Shown in pieces: positions 1-10,347 of a DNA stretch of 28,563 nucleotides. The stretch comes from Perkinsus olseni (lineage: Eukaryota > Perkinsozoa > Perkinsida > Perkinsidae): positions 1-28,563 of the forward strand of contig JABANP010000610.1 in NCBI GenBank assembly GCA_013115135.1. The letters run 5' to 3'. The position numbers were made by a program, and so were the translations under genes. Each line of letters opens with the position of its first letter. The stretch's first letter is position 1. The notes below the pieces were generated by a model that was given only the letters and a program-made list of their open reading frames with translations, made no database searches and was not told the DNA's origin.

Positions 1-1006
1 CGAAAACGTAGTCCGAAAAACCGGTATGATTCGCTACGGATCATCTCAGGTGCATCGTCTGACCGTCCCGCACATATACTACTCGATAATACTACTCTAA
101 GATGATACGGCCCGATAAAAGATCCCGATCAGGAACTCACTGTTAATTGCAAATCATAGTGCCGGTTCCTTCCTTGATAAAAGTATGGCACCCAGATGTA
201 CCTGACCTGGTCAGGCTGACCAGGGGAAAATTGATGGAGTTGAGGGAGCAGATGTAGAATAAATGAACTTCCATACTATGGAATCCATAGGTATCCGTGA
301 CCCGCGGGCACTGGCCACTGCCCAGCTGTACTTCTTTTAGGCCATCCCTTCATATCCGCTGCAAGGATGTTCGCGAAAGAGACAACGCCCGAGATTCGAC
401 ACTGCTGGGCCTGGAGTATTGGTGATGCGATAGCGAAGAGCATGCCCACGGCTCACATGGTCCTGCTTACTTCATCCTCAGGCTCCGTCCAGTGATTCAA
501 GCGTATCAACTGTCAGGGAGCCGACATACAAGGCTAGTTGTGCGGCAGCAAGCGATACTACGCCCCCAGCCCGCTCGAGTGGACCCGGAGCGAGTGTAGA
601 TTTTTCGTTCCACTCGCACAACCCGTGGCAACCGGCTCGAGCAACCGGCTCCGGCGTAGCAATCTCCGGGTACCCCTGAGGAAAGCGTTGACATTCAATC
701 TGCCTGATTGCACTGAATCATTCAGTTTGAATGTCAACGCTGCAGCAAGTCTCCGACTGAGCACATCGGCAAGAGTCTAACTACTAACGCACACACTCGC
801 TGACCGTGCCTCGGCAGACGGTATAGCCCTGATCCAAAACCCGTCCGTGAAACACAACCGTACATGGTCGAACAAAAAGACGTGCAGAAGCGTGAGTATG
901 TTTGCCCAAATAGCGAGCAGATCTAGTATCGTGTACCCCCCGTCTACAGTGGTCCACTGTGAGGGGATGGTCAACTCCAAACACAGTAGGCAATGATTGG
1001 ACCGTA
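1..1006. other. Intergenic, no gene recognised
   Basis: I see no reading frame here with family motifs or a convincing exon-intron pattern. The open frames between 506 and 1097 are short, overlap one another on both strands and lack recognisable domains. The one structured element is the stem-loop at 684-741, listed separately. Confidence 0.5.
684..741. repeat. 15-bp perfect inverted repeat with 28-nt spacer
   Basis: AGCGTTGACATTCAA at 684-698 is the exact reverse complement of 727-741. The 28-nt spacer is itself partly self-complementary around CTGA and TCAG. No gene or transposase lies beside it. It may belong to the same fold-back phenomenon seen at 16-20 kb, although its spacer is longer than in those cases. 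Confidence 0.85.
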
Positions 1007-1834
1007 CTAGGAGAATGAAACATCCCTCACGTTTATAACTCTCGGTAAAGAAACCACGGTATCGTCTTCGCCGAAGTACTCCAACGGATACCGCCAAGTG
1101 ATAGGCTCCCCTCGCGAGATCTCCCTGATTGCCTTCACAGCGAGGCCATCTCTCAGGCCTAGAATCCGAGTGTTAGGGCGATCAGAGTGATTCACCAAAT
1201 ACCACAAGTCTCCGCTGCCGATCGGGTCCGCCAAATCAAATGCAGAGTTGTAGTACACCGATAGGCGGTCACTACCGCCCGATACCATCAGCAAGTAGGA
1301 GTCTTCCGGGTGATCACGGCGGAGAAATTCCTCTGGCACTCTCGATCCGGTCACCCAGTACTTCGAAATTCTCGAGAAGATAATACACTCGCCTTGCTCA
1401 AACACCCGAGAGGCGACAAGCACTCGACCACAAACCTCGTGACGCACCACTCGGAGCCCCAAAGCGCCAAGGAAAGGCCGATGGATGCGATCCAGGGGAC
1501 TAGGTGGCAGGTTAGCTACAGTTTGCCGGGTGCGAGTACCCCACTGTGGTAGTACGGACCCAGACGACGAAGCCGGTTCATCTCGCATGACCTTTCTCAG
1601 TTCCTTGCGATCGGCTGCGGCCAGATCGGCACGTTCACCTGGATTCACCAACGCGCCAAACCTCCTGCATGTGGACGCCCACAGGCTTCCATGGGTTCTT
1701 GTTCCTCGCCACTCAAAAATCACTTTATTGTGACCCTCAGAGCGTTCCACCGCTAAGCACTTGCTTGAGCACGGCCACCACTATCCCCAGTGTTGTTCTC
1801 CATCCCCAGTACTCACAGACCCACATTCCGCCAT
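1007..1834 (-). CDS. SET-domain protein (putative protein-lysine methyltransferase)
   Basis: SET domains transfer a methyl group from S-adenosylmethionine to lysine in histones or other proteins. The main open frame runs 1750 to 1007 and codes for 247 residues. Counting from residue 1 at 1750, a SET-N-like stretch GRVLVASRVFEQGE lies at 108-121. The core motif LVNHSDRPN is at 185-193, with the canonical NHS. GEPITWRYPLEYF at 214-226 matches the closing GEEIT.xY motif. The open frame starts without ATG. An ATG at 1834-1832 gives MAECGS followed by a perfect donor GTGAGT at 1816. Splicing to the AG before 1764 keeps phase and adds a small first exon. That 5' model is inference; the SET core is clear. 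No post-SET cysteine cluster is visible. The substrate cannot be told from sequence. Confidence 0.72.
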
Positions 1835-2581
1835 GATTAGATGAGTGACCGAGCGTCCTTCGACGAGAGCCAAATGAGCTGGGCATTTCGGGAAGTTAGT
1901 AGACAGGTTGTGAGCTTCAAGTCTCGGTAAACTCCTGTCAAGGTGCAGCCCGGGAGCGGCGCCCGAAACCTAGAATGGGTTGATAACTAATCGAGCCTTC
2001 TCAAATCGCCCTTTCAACCCACCTGTAGAGCCCTATCCACCTGACGCTCAGCAAGTTCCTCAGGATCGCTTGCTGACCGCCGCTGAGAAGTGTGATGTGC
2101 CTCGCAGCCTACCAGTGGCAGTGCCTCTGTGAAATTCCTACCTGTGCTTTCCGGAGATCGTCTAGCGTTCTTTGAACAACAGCTGCCCTCCTCAGCCTTT
2201 CCTCTGCGTCGAGCTTTCCAGCGAGCGGGAGTCCTACCAACAGGCTAGTTCGACTCAGCGAGTCTTAACTGCTGGTCTGCTACCGAGATCAGAGAAACAC
2301 CGGCGAACAGCCTTTTACCTTGCACAGGTACTTCCCCTCTGACCTGTTGATCTTCGACCGCCACGGGGTCCTCCTCGATATTCTCGTCTGATGTAGAAAG
2401 TGCAGCTGCTTCTGAAATGTACAAACTGAATGATAAGCAGGTGGTGTAGCAACTTCACCGTCATCGTCCGCCGTGACTGAAGCGCCTTTGTTTACTGCCC
2501 GACCGATCAGACCTCGTTCCGGGCGTGGAGCGAGCCTTCGCGAAGAGTCATCCTGAAACTTTGACGGTTCTCTACGCGAAT
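1835..2581. other. Intergenic, nothing recognised
   Basis: I found no open frame with domain motifs, no tandem repeat and no RNA-like structure in this stretch on either strand. Confidence 0.4.
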
Positions 2582-3019
2582 TCAGTGATCCCGATAAATC
2601 CCGAAAACCCGATAAATCGCTGCTAAGGCTATATTAAAATGTATTACAGTTCGCAACTCTGGTTCTCCGTCGATCAATGTGCTCGATGAGTGTCCATGGT
2701 CACACCTTTCACCACGGCAAGTCATCCCATGTGCATCGAACCAGTGAGAGTGTTTTTCCGATATACTCCTCGCTACTGCTGCAGCTCCCGGGAGTTCCCA
2801 CGCCCGCAAGCGGAGTCCCAGAGGTCCCCCGCCCGAGACGGCAAGGCCTTTGCGTATAAGAGTCACCCATCTCTTCGCAACTTCGATGAATAAGCGGGGC
2901 TTCGACGCCAGCAGGATATCGAATTCCTCCGGAATGAGAGCAAATTTTGCCTGCTCCGCCACCCGTATTAGACGCCGTTTCACGCTATGCTTGCGCCTGG
3001 AATAACTGGAGCCAGCCAT
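2582..3019 (-). CDS. Hypothetical open frame
   Basis: A frame of about 145 codons opens with ATG at 3019 (MAGSSYSRRKH). It carries a basic start followed by a stretch that looks alpha-helical (RRLIRVAEQAKFALIPEEF, then FIEVAKRWVTLIRKGLA). I recognise no family. A frame of this length is expected several times by chance in a window of this size, so coding status is uncertain. It could be one exon of an unrecognised gene. Confidence 0.22.
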   Translation of the reverse strand: MAGSSYSRRKHSVKRRLIRVAEQAKFALIPEEFDILLASKPRLFIEVAKRWVTLIRKGLAVSGGGPLGLRLRAWELPGAAAVARSISEKHSHWFDAHGMTCRGERCDHGHSSSTLIDGEPELRTVIHFNIALAAIYRVFGIYRDH

Positions 3020-3034
3020 TTGAGCTGCCACCAA

Positions 3035-4717
3035 GCACGAATCTTAAACAGGAGATGATTCCAACAAATTTCGATAACATAATTGAAAGGACTCAAGAAT
3101 CCCAACATTGGACGGAAACGGGTTGAGAATAGTCAACACTATTCGACTCGCGACGTGAGCTCCACCACTAACGAGCCAAACTCATCTCGGGAGAAGCCTG
3201 CCACAAGCTGTTTGTGATTACGAATGAGGGGTCAAAGGTCAGGAGAGCTGCTCAGACATCCTTTATATCGTGATAAGCGGAGCTGTTAACCGGTAATCCG
3301 TCTGCACTGAATGCGATGCATTCATATGAAGGATTTTTCCACCAGCAACCGCCGAAGCTGAGTCGGAAGCTGACCTAGTGGACCACTAGTAGTAGTCATG
3401 GCGACGGGAGAAGCGTTAGTGATAGTGTCCGTGGCGGCGACAGCGACGCCATAATGATGTAAGAGCTGCCAGCGGTAGTAGCCGTCTTCATAATGGTACT
3501 CAGAACTGTCTGCAAAGGCTGCCTTCACGATGATGGCCAGCCATTCAATCGCTGCGATTGGTTGTAGTGGCGGTAGTAGCCATCGCCTTCCTTATCATCG
3601 TGATTCCTGAGGGATGGTCCCTCCTCGAGAACCGGAGGGACCCGGAACGCCGGTCCAATGAATCGGATCCCTAAACAGTGTTCTGAATAGAGCTGCGTCT
3701 TAACAAGTGACTGGCCTGGCAGGCTAGCGCCAGTCCAGAGCAAGTACGAGGACAACATCGTAAATCATTAGATCAGGAAGCACAAAACAAGCATCAAGTT
3801 GATGCCATCAACCCGTATTGCACATGGTATTAATCAGGCGAGGCCGAGCCTATCCAGGATATTCCCCCTGACTCAGGGGCCCTGAGAGTCTCAGGCTGAG
3901 ACGAACGTCTCAAAGTCTCCCTGGCAACTCGGTTGCCACAAGCTCACTGAAAGGTATCATAGCAGTGTCAGGACATGCGAGTGTTAGAGTAGCTGGCGGT
4001 GAATTCACCATTGGTAAATCGCCACCCTCTTGTGGGCACAGAGGGACGAGGGAGTTATTGGTGGTGTAAAGTGGTCGTTATGGTCACAGAGGCGGTTGCC
4101 GTGGCCACATAAGCGGCGATTGTTACAAAGGGGCCCTTGTGGTTACAGTGAACCTTGCACCTGTCGGCTTGTCGATATCATCGACTCGATAAGGTCCTGA
4201 CAACACGCCATGTGCCCGCGTGCAAACGTGCAAGCGTCTCGAAATGTGATGGACGCCATTGCCCATTGTGAGAATGCTTTAACAGCTATCTCTTACTCTC
4301 CGAACGCAACATGATGAGGTACATTAGGATGCAAACAGAGAAAAAAAGAGGCAATACAGTATTGCCAGTACTACTAGAACTCTTCTGTCCTGATTAGTAG
4401 ACAGCATGCGTGACGCATGCGCGCAAGAACCGTTTCATTCTCGCGTAAGACCAAGCGACCGTTGAGCATCCCTGTCCCACATATTATGATATTTACTCAA
4501 TGCCACTGGTACGACATGAACATGGCTGAACCGAAGATTCGGAGTAGGGAGCAAATGAGCGCACGATCATCGTGCCCCGACGATCTTTCAGGTATCACCG
4601 GGTGTATAGAAATCGCGGATCCAACATATGATTCACATGCATGTCTGTATACCTTGTGGTGAACGTGTCGAGTTTGTCACAAAGATTACGGAGATAGGGC
4701 TGTTATGGAGAGGCGCA
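3035..4717. other. Non-coding stretch with several perfect hairpins
   Basis: No gene is recognised. Perfect inverted repeats present are 3616-3624/3634-3642 (9 bp, GGTCCCTCC), the chain at 3872-3938 (listed separately) and 4404-4411/4413-4420 (GCATGCGT, one central base). A 12-bp palindrome GGTGAATTCACC lies near 4000. Minus-strand frames at 3322-3758 and a plus frame at 4417-4662 are short and unsupported. The segment 4060-4160 is a degenerate GT-rich repeat. Confidence 0.5.
3872..3938. repeat. Chain of overlapping short palindromes
   Basis: Three perfect inverted repeats with a single central base follow one another with shared arms. They are CTCAGGG-G-CCCTGAG (3872-3886), CCTGAGA-G-TCTCAGG (3881-3895) and GTCTCAG-G-CTGAGAC (3888-3902). 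Next come TGAGACG/CGTCTCA with two central bases (3897-3912) and TGGCAAC/GTTGCCA with three (3922-3938). The right arm of each is reused as the left arm of the next in the first four. Confidence 0.9.
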
Positions 4718-4897
4718 GTTGTCGTAGAGGGGCTTGCCGTAGTCGTTGTTGTCGTAGAGGGGTGGCCGTAGTCGTTGTTGTCGTAGAGGGGTGGCCGTAG
4801 TCGTTGTTTCGTAGAGGGCTGGCCGTAGTCGTTGTTGTCGTAGAGGGGCTGGCCGTAGTCGTTGTTGTATTTGTCGTAGAGGGGCTGGCCGTAGGTT
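4718..4897. repeat. 30-bp minisatellite, about six units
   Basis: Units start with GTTGTCGTAGAGGGG and end with CCGTAGTCGTT. Boundaries are near 4718, 4748, 4777, 4806, 4834 and 4864, with lengths 30, 29, 29, 28, 30 and about 34. The minus strand would read DNNDYGQPLY per 30-nt unit. The 28- and 29-nt units change frame, so two overlapping minus frames (4633-4932 and 4703-5023) each cover only part of it. This argues for a non-coding minisatellite, or one that has escaped coding constraint. Confidence 0.85.
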
Positions 4898-5464
4898 GTT
4901 ATTGCTGTCGTTAAGGCACTGCTCAATCCCATGACCGGTCATCCCTTCACGGAGGAGGACGACATGAGCATATTTCGCTTTGTAGCTGCGGAAGCCGATG
5001 CTGCGATACACCGCGGCAAACAAGTTAAAGTTAGTGGATATAAACTCTGGCAGAAGGCTGAGCAGAAAAGTGGCTGAGCGAACAAACCGTGGCCAATCTC
5101 TCCTCTTGTTTGCTTCCTCTCCTCAGGGATCGCGTACCCGCACACCTTCCAGAGCATGAGGACCAGATGGAGAAGGTATATCGAGCCGTACTACGTAGAA
5201 TTTTCCCGAAGGCTAGCCGCAGAGAGAGGCAACCAACAAGGCAAAAAAGACCATTGCTGATCTAACATCAGTGATGTTGGCTGTGGAAGTATACCCCGTT
5301 CGTACTTATGCATGTAAAATTCAATTACGATGAATATCTCCGATTGTCAGCTGCTTTTCTATACGACGTGGATCTTGAGTTTCTGGAACTCGGAGGTATT
5401 CTTAACTTCTGTAGTCCACCGGGGAAGTTAATTCCAGTACTCTTCCGTTATATCACTTCGGTTT
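4898..5464. other. Intergenic, nothing recognised
   Basis: A minus frame at 4939-5157 has no recognisable motif. No repeats or structured elements are evident before the duplicated segment begins near 5465. Confidence 0.4.
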
Positions 5465-6485
5465 CGTGAGCGCAACTTTTAACGAGCTAAAACACCCAGC
5501 TTATACACAAATGAAGGGAAATAACTGCATTTGATTCAAATGATTTGAAGGTTCTCTAATGCGGCTCTCTACGATATCGCCGCATGCAACTCACTCGAGA
5601 TCAGCGACAGAGAGAACACCTCACGTGATACGCCAAACTGACCCAACACATAGCATGCGAGGTACTGTGATTTTACTACTAATACGCTTTCAACTCAAGG
5701 AGCCACATAAAGGCTGCCGATATCTAATTTAACAATCGTCTCCTGCCTCTTCTCCTATTCGAGGAGTCGAGCCACTGGCGACGTCTTGGGCACAACCTAT
5801 GGGAAGCACCTCAAATTCACGGACACTTAGAAAGAAGCACTCGTAACTCGTAGAACCGGAACTCGTATAAATTGCTAGCTTACCTCTACCACCGCGTTGG
5901 GATCGATGCATTGGCTCCTTCCAGCTCGTTAGCGCTCGTCGCGTTGAATTTGGGATGAGCGGGTTCCACTTTTCCTCCCGACATTTCAAGTCAGCTCTGA
6001 TCTGACTGTGATATTGAATAGCTACCTGAGAAGAAGCACCTAGAGACACCAGGGTTCAGTGAACCCGCGGCTACCCTTACGTCATTCCTCGATCCGGATT
6101 CTCTTCGAGCCCTCCTCTCCTCCAGTTCATCACCCATCTCGGTGATCCTCATCTCTATGGCCGAATGTAGTTTGGTGGCTAGATCAGCCAAGGCGTCGCT
6201 CAACATCTGGGAGGAAATCTGCCTATAACTTCCGTTATCTCGGCATAAGGTAGTATACATTTCGCAATCCCGTATGTACTTTTTCTGATGTACGCCGGTA
6301 CCGGGCCGTTGGATCAAGAGTTCGGTTTTCGTTGAATACTCGAGAACCACACGTCAAGAACCAAAAAAATACGACACTCACCTGAGCTACGACTTGCCGA
6401 AGCATGTTGAGCCCTCGCAGTAACGCAGATCGAACCCCACCAGGATCGTTGCTGAAATCAAGTTGGCTCTTTCCGGAGCATCCTC
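5465..6485. repeat. Left copy of a direct segmental duplication
   Basis: This segment matches 8359-10545 in the same orientation. Nearly continuous similarity covers the 3' flank (5465-5730 against 8359-8665) and the last RPA exons. It resumes over the intron and coiled exon (6026-6206 against 9517 and 10180-10323). Weaker similarity reaches the upstream exon (CTGCGAGGGCTC at about 6420 and at about 10505). The left copy lacks about 1.1 kb of the right copy in two blocks. One block spans from the first donor to the donor of RPA exon 4. The other spans from the middle of exon 5 to the middle of exon 9. Confidence 0.85.
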
Positions 6486-6683
6486 AACGGATACAAAGCA
6501 CCATGTTCCCAGATGTTCAACACGCGTAGTACAAGAGCGCCGCGGCCAATGATGGCACTCTCGAGACGGTGTACGCTCGTGTTGCTCACCTCCGGATAAT
6601 GTCGAACCCATCGAAGAACGCCCTGCGGCGTTGCGAGCTCGTTCGTACACCTTCGCGCTGAGGGGCTGGGCGAGCTCCGCCAT
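5729..6683 (-). CDS. Truncated RPA70-like paralog with shifted but open frame
   Basis: Model on the minus strand: exons 6683-6590, 6482-6382, 6206-6081, 6025-5884 and 5796-5729, about 176 codons. All introns are GT-AG with matching phase. Exon 1 starts MAELAQPLSAKVYERARN. Exons 2 and 3 look helical (ALLRGLNMLRQVVAQ, then SDALADLATKLHSAIEMRI) and have no family I know. Exons 4 and 5 derive from exons 5 and 9-10 of the RPA70-like gene at 8.7-10.3 kb. Two large deletions and a small one remove DNA-binding fold B and shift the frame. The end therefore reads CREEKWNPLIPNSTRR and then CAQDVASGSTPRIGEEAGDD in place of RPA sequence. In the original frame a TAG follows PVARLLE. It is either a decaying pseudogene or a short new protein; it is unlikely to bind DNA as RPA does. 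Its first two exons are not intact in the right copy. Confidence 0.6.
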
Positions 6684-8358
6684 CGCCTGTTGTACTGAGA
6701 ACAAGAGGATAACCTTCATATATGTTATTTTCAATGAGGTCAAAACGATACTATGTATTGGTGCTCGTTCATTCTTTATGAACTCGGCAGCCCACATTGT
6801 CTGCCGAATAGCGAACGCCCGTCCTCTCTCTAGGACCCCACGTCACTCGAAGATTCACCTCTGCGGCCGCGGCGGTTGTGCGTCTGCACTTGTGTTGTCG
6901 AATTCTTGGGCGAACTGAGAAAGACCAGATGAGCTCGGGCAGGAGGTGCTGGCTGGAATGAGATGGTCACGGTAGTCAATTCAGCGCTGAACTACAGGTG
7001 GATCATCCAGGAGTCTAACTCATGGCAATCCATGAGTTAAAATGAGTTCCTAACTCATGGAGTTAGGATGACCATCAGGGCCCGTACTAGCGAGGCGTGT
7101 CCATCCAAACGTGCGAATGATTGGTTGAATGTACGCATTCTCCTCCATTTGGAACCACTCATCGTATTTCGATGACGAACAGCGGGAGGAGATCCGAGAG
7201 AACGGGATTCATCGCCCGTCCTCCAATTGTATTGAGTGAATGCCACCGGGCCCGCTTCAAGATCGGCCCGTTGTTGAAAAAGGAGAATATCCGAGAAGAG
7301 TCACAAGACAACGGAAAATCGCTACTAGCCTACCTGGTGGTAAACTTGGTGGCTCATCTCCCGATAAAAAGCTTCGCTCATCGATCCAGAATCTATTCCA
7401 CGAGATGTCGTCAGCTACGCATGAGCAAGTCTGTCACCATTCACCTAAGTGTCCGGCAACACAGGCTGCCCATAGAATCGGCAATCCACAATCTTGCTGC
7501 GCCGCAGCTATTCGGTACCTATCAGGAAGATTTGCGGGCTCCTTGGACCGGCTAAAAACACGGAATCCGTATTACAAGATGATGGATGCAGGAGCGGTTT
7601 TATAATGGCCGTCATAGTGCCTGAGAATTTGGTCAGACACACTGCTGAACGAGTTGAGGGGGGCAACCGATCAACGACTCAGAGTGAGTACCGACCAATT
7701 TGTTTGAATTCCCGGTAGTTATCGTATCAAAATCAGATATTTCGCACCGCGCATTTTTCCTGCCAGACGAGAGCACTATAAGGTTAAATAACCGCGGACT
7801 ACCAGTGAAGATAACCTCAATCCGTAGCTGAGTTCGCCCGGGCTAAAAAATTACCCTCTTCCTATGTCGAAAGGATTCAATATTGGAGTCCCCTCTTACA
7901 CTTTCTTCATAGCCTCTCTCAGATCGCGGAACTCAATTCGGCGTTGTTTTGCGTCCGGGGTTCTTCCCGTCCTGGCTCTTGGTCGCTTCCTAGCTCGCTC
8001 TGACCATGCAGGATTAACCATGATCCATCATGAAAGCTCTTGAGTAGCTTGCCTCCCTCCGAACCAAATTCGGACGTATCCTCATCTTCGCTCCCAGAGT
8101 CCTCTGCTAATAGCTCTCGCCGGCCGGGAGACCCACAAGCCGATATTTCAGTTATCGATCCCATCTCCGAGCCTGAGCGCCAGTAACGACACGGTCAACG
8201 AACGGATAGGCCATCCGAGATAGCTCCCGTTAGTATGTCTAGCACGCTTCTTGATTTCAACTGATCTCAGTCGCCTTTCTAATCCAGTGACCAACTCACC
8301 TTCATCGACATCAGGTTCGGTTGGTATGACGGTATCACCGAGCCTGAAACTTCTGGCG
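6684..8358. other. Region between the duplicated copies, no recognised gene
   Basis: A plus frame starting with ATG at 7240 runs to 7605 (121 codons, MPPGPLQDRPVVEKGEYPRR). Two minus frames, 7919-8164 (acidic, AEDSGSEDEDTSEFGSEGG) and 8148-8369, are open, but I recognise no family. Frames of this length arise by chance in 28 kb. Inverted repeats lie at 7016-7025/7030-7039 (TAACTCATGG, 4-nt loop) and 7049-7056/7060-7067 (CCTAACTC, 3-nt loop). Confidence 0.4.
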
Positions 8359-8664
8359 AGTTTCTGCAACTTTTAACGAGTGGAAACACCCAGCTAAACA
8401 GATGAAGGGAGGTAACTGCATTTGAAGGTTCTCTGGTGCGACCCACTACGACACCGTCGCATGCAACTCACTCGAGATCAGCGACAGAGAGAACCCCTCA
8501 CAAGATACGCGGCACGACCTCATTGACCTTAAGCTGGCCCGACCTTGACCCGATTGACCCGCTCAACACATAGCATGTGAGATACTATGATTTTAGTACT
8601 AATAGGATTTTAACTCTGGGAGCCACATGAAGGCTACCGATATCTAATTAAACGGGCGGCATCC

Positions 8665-10347
8665 TCATTCTAAATCCACAACCGTCTCCTGCCTCTTCTT
8701 CCATTCGAGGAGTCGAGCCACTGGCGACGTCTTGGGCTCAACCTATGGGAAGCACATCAAATTCACGAACTTTTTTCCGTAGAAACTGCTAGCTTACCTC
8801 TACCACCGTGTTGGGATCGATGCATAGGCTGCGTTCGGTGTGGATGTCGACTCGAGCCTAAAGTCGGAGTTCTGTCCTCAAACTCAGTGAAACTCGGTTA
8901 CCCCCTTCATTGCCACGATGCGCTGGAGGTCTGCTACTTCCGGAACTATCTTAGACTGAAGAGCCCTGAGTAGTTGATATATTCGACTCAAATCATTTGA
9001 GCAACAATTTCCCATCGAAAGTACTTACATATCATCCCATCCGGTAACGTGGGCAATCTCCCCGGACTGGTCCACAAGTTCGAAGGAACGTTTGGGCTTG
9101 GTGCGACCATCAGTGAGCTTCACCTAATAATTGGGTGAGGATTGACAAAAGAGGGGCAATTCACTAGGAAGCTAACCTCCTCAACATCCGTGCACGTGAT
9201 GCAGATGCCGCAAACATCGACAATAGTCCGAGGAGGAAGATCAGCGATGTTCTTAATGAAAGTCAAGCTGAGAAAATGAACAGGAGAGAGATCGTCCAAG
9301 CGACTCTCGCGAGCTGGGTAACGCGCCGACTTACCGAGAGGGACGAGCGAAGCCTCCATCATCACCGCTCAGAGGAATGAGTCGTGCTCTAGGCGAAGAG
9401 AATGCCAGCTCATGGGTGCTCACTGCGTTCCATTTGGGATGAGCGGGTTGCACTTTTCCTCCCGAGAACTCAAACAGCATTTCAGCTTTGATCTGGCTGT
9501 GATATCGAGTTGCTACCTGAGAACGTTGTTCTCAGGTAGCAACTCGATATCCTGCTGTTCGTGTGATCTTTGGGTGATTGTTCTCAGAACAGCATGCTGG
9601 GGCTCAGAGGACCCGAGGCTATCCTTACTTGATTAAATAGCACCGCCCTGATAGGTTGATTATCCTTATCTATAATTTCGAGCGTGCACACATGGCCCGA
9701 GCGATTCCCCTTCTCCCACTTCCTCAACGCCGACACGCTCGCCACTCTGGCTGTGAGGGACCAACTGAGGATTCGTCGATGGGAAAGCCGGTTGTCGCCG
9801 CCGTGAGTTGCTCACTTCTCTGGTGGGGAATCTTCGATAAGCTCGGACACTGTGACTTCTTTCTTGTCAGGAACAGCTGCCGCAGAACCTCGGCGATCGG
9901 GAGTGGGTCCAGGGACCACCTGCGAGAGAGTTATGCATCGTACAAGAGCAATTGGACCAGATATTCACCGAAGAGTTGTCGGCCGCACGCTTCCTCTTCG
10001 CTGATGTTCTCTCTTCAGCCTGCTGCTCCCCCAGATTGAAATCGCAGGAAGTTCCGTCTCTTGTGCTAGGCGTGTATCCCACAAGATCCTAAGGAGTGTA
10101 GCAACGATCGAGAAAATGGTGCTTTGAAGTACACACGGGAAAATGTTAGGTTGGCAAGCACATGATACGAATGCCTTACCGCATCGTTCTCTTTGCCGGG
10201 CTCCTTCGATTGAGTTTCTTCTCGAGCCTCCCTCTTCTCCAGTTCATCAACCATCTCAGTTATCCTCATCTCTATATCTGAATGTAATTTGGCGGCTAGG
10301 TCAGCCAAAGCGTCGTTCAACATCTGGGAGGGGCAGTTCAAGTTCAT
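8665..10347 (-). CDS. RPA70-like single-stranded-DNA-binding protein with OB folds A and B only
   Basis: Ten exons join in phase: 10347-10180, 10088-9969, 9919-9816, 9764-9629, 9516-9335, 9267-9177, 9123-9029, 8965-8902, 8857-8798 and 8742-8665. They give about 365 residues (357 from the ATG at 10323). RPA70 coats single-stranded DNA in replication and repair. Exon 2 has a nuclear-localisation-like SAKRKRAA. Fold A is visible in exons 3-5: ENWSLTARVASVSALRKW, then LEIIDKDNQPIRAVLFNQ, then LFEFSGGKVQPAHPKWN. Fold B lies in exons 6-9: DLPPRTIVDVCGI, RSFELVDQSGEIAHVTGW, RIVAMKGARV and ERSLCIDPNTVVE. The usual N-terminal fold and the zinc-bearing C-terminal fold C are absent. The protein ends shortly after fold B with LLEWKKRQETVVDLE. 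It may be a specialised paralog or a captured fragment; the cell's true RPA1 is probably elsewhere. Intron 4 is expanded by the hairpin at 9501-9551. Confidence 0.85.
9501..9551. repeat. 24-bp perfect hairpin (3-nt loop) in RPA-like intron 4
   Basis: Positions 9501-9524 are the exact reverse complement of 9528-9551, separated by GTT. On the minus strand the 9501-9524 arm holds the real 3' splice site and exon start (GTTCTCAG, then GTAGCAACTC). The other arm is an inverted copy lying in the intron. The paralogous intron in the left copy (6080-6026, 55 nt) has only the functional arm, while this intron is 112 nt. A further 8-bp inverted pair (TGCTGTTC/GAACAGCA) lies just beyond the second arm. 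Confidence 0.95.

Noticed and set aside
6631..6918. 95-codon plus-strand frame
   Set aside because: It lies antisense to exon 1 of the left RPA-like paralog, whose minus-strand exons are linked by splice sites in matching phase.
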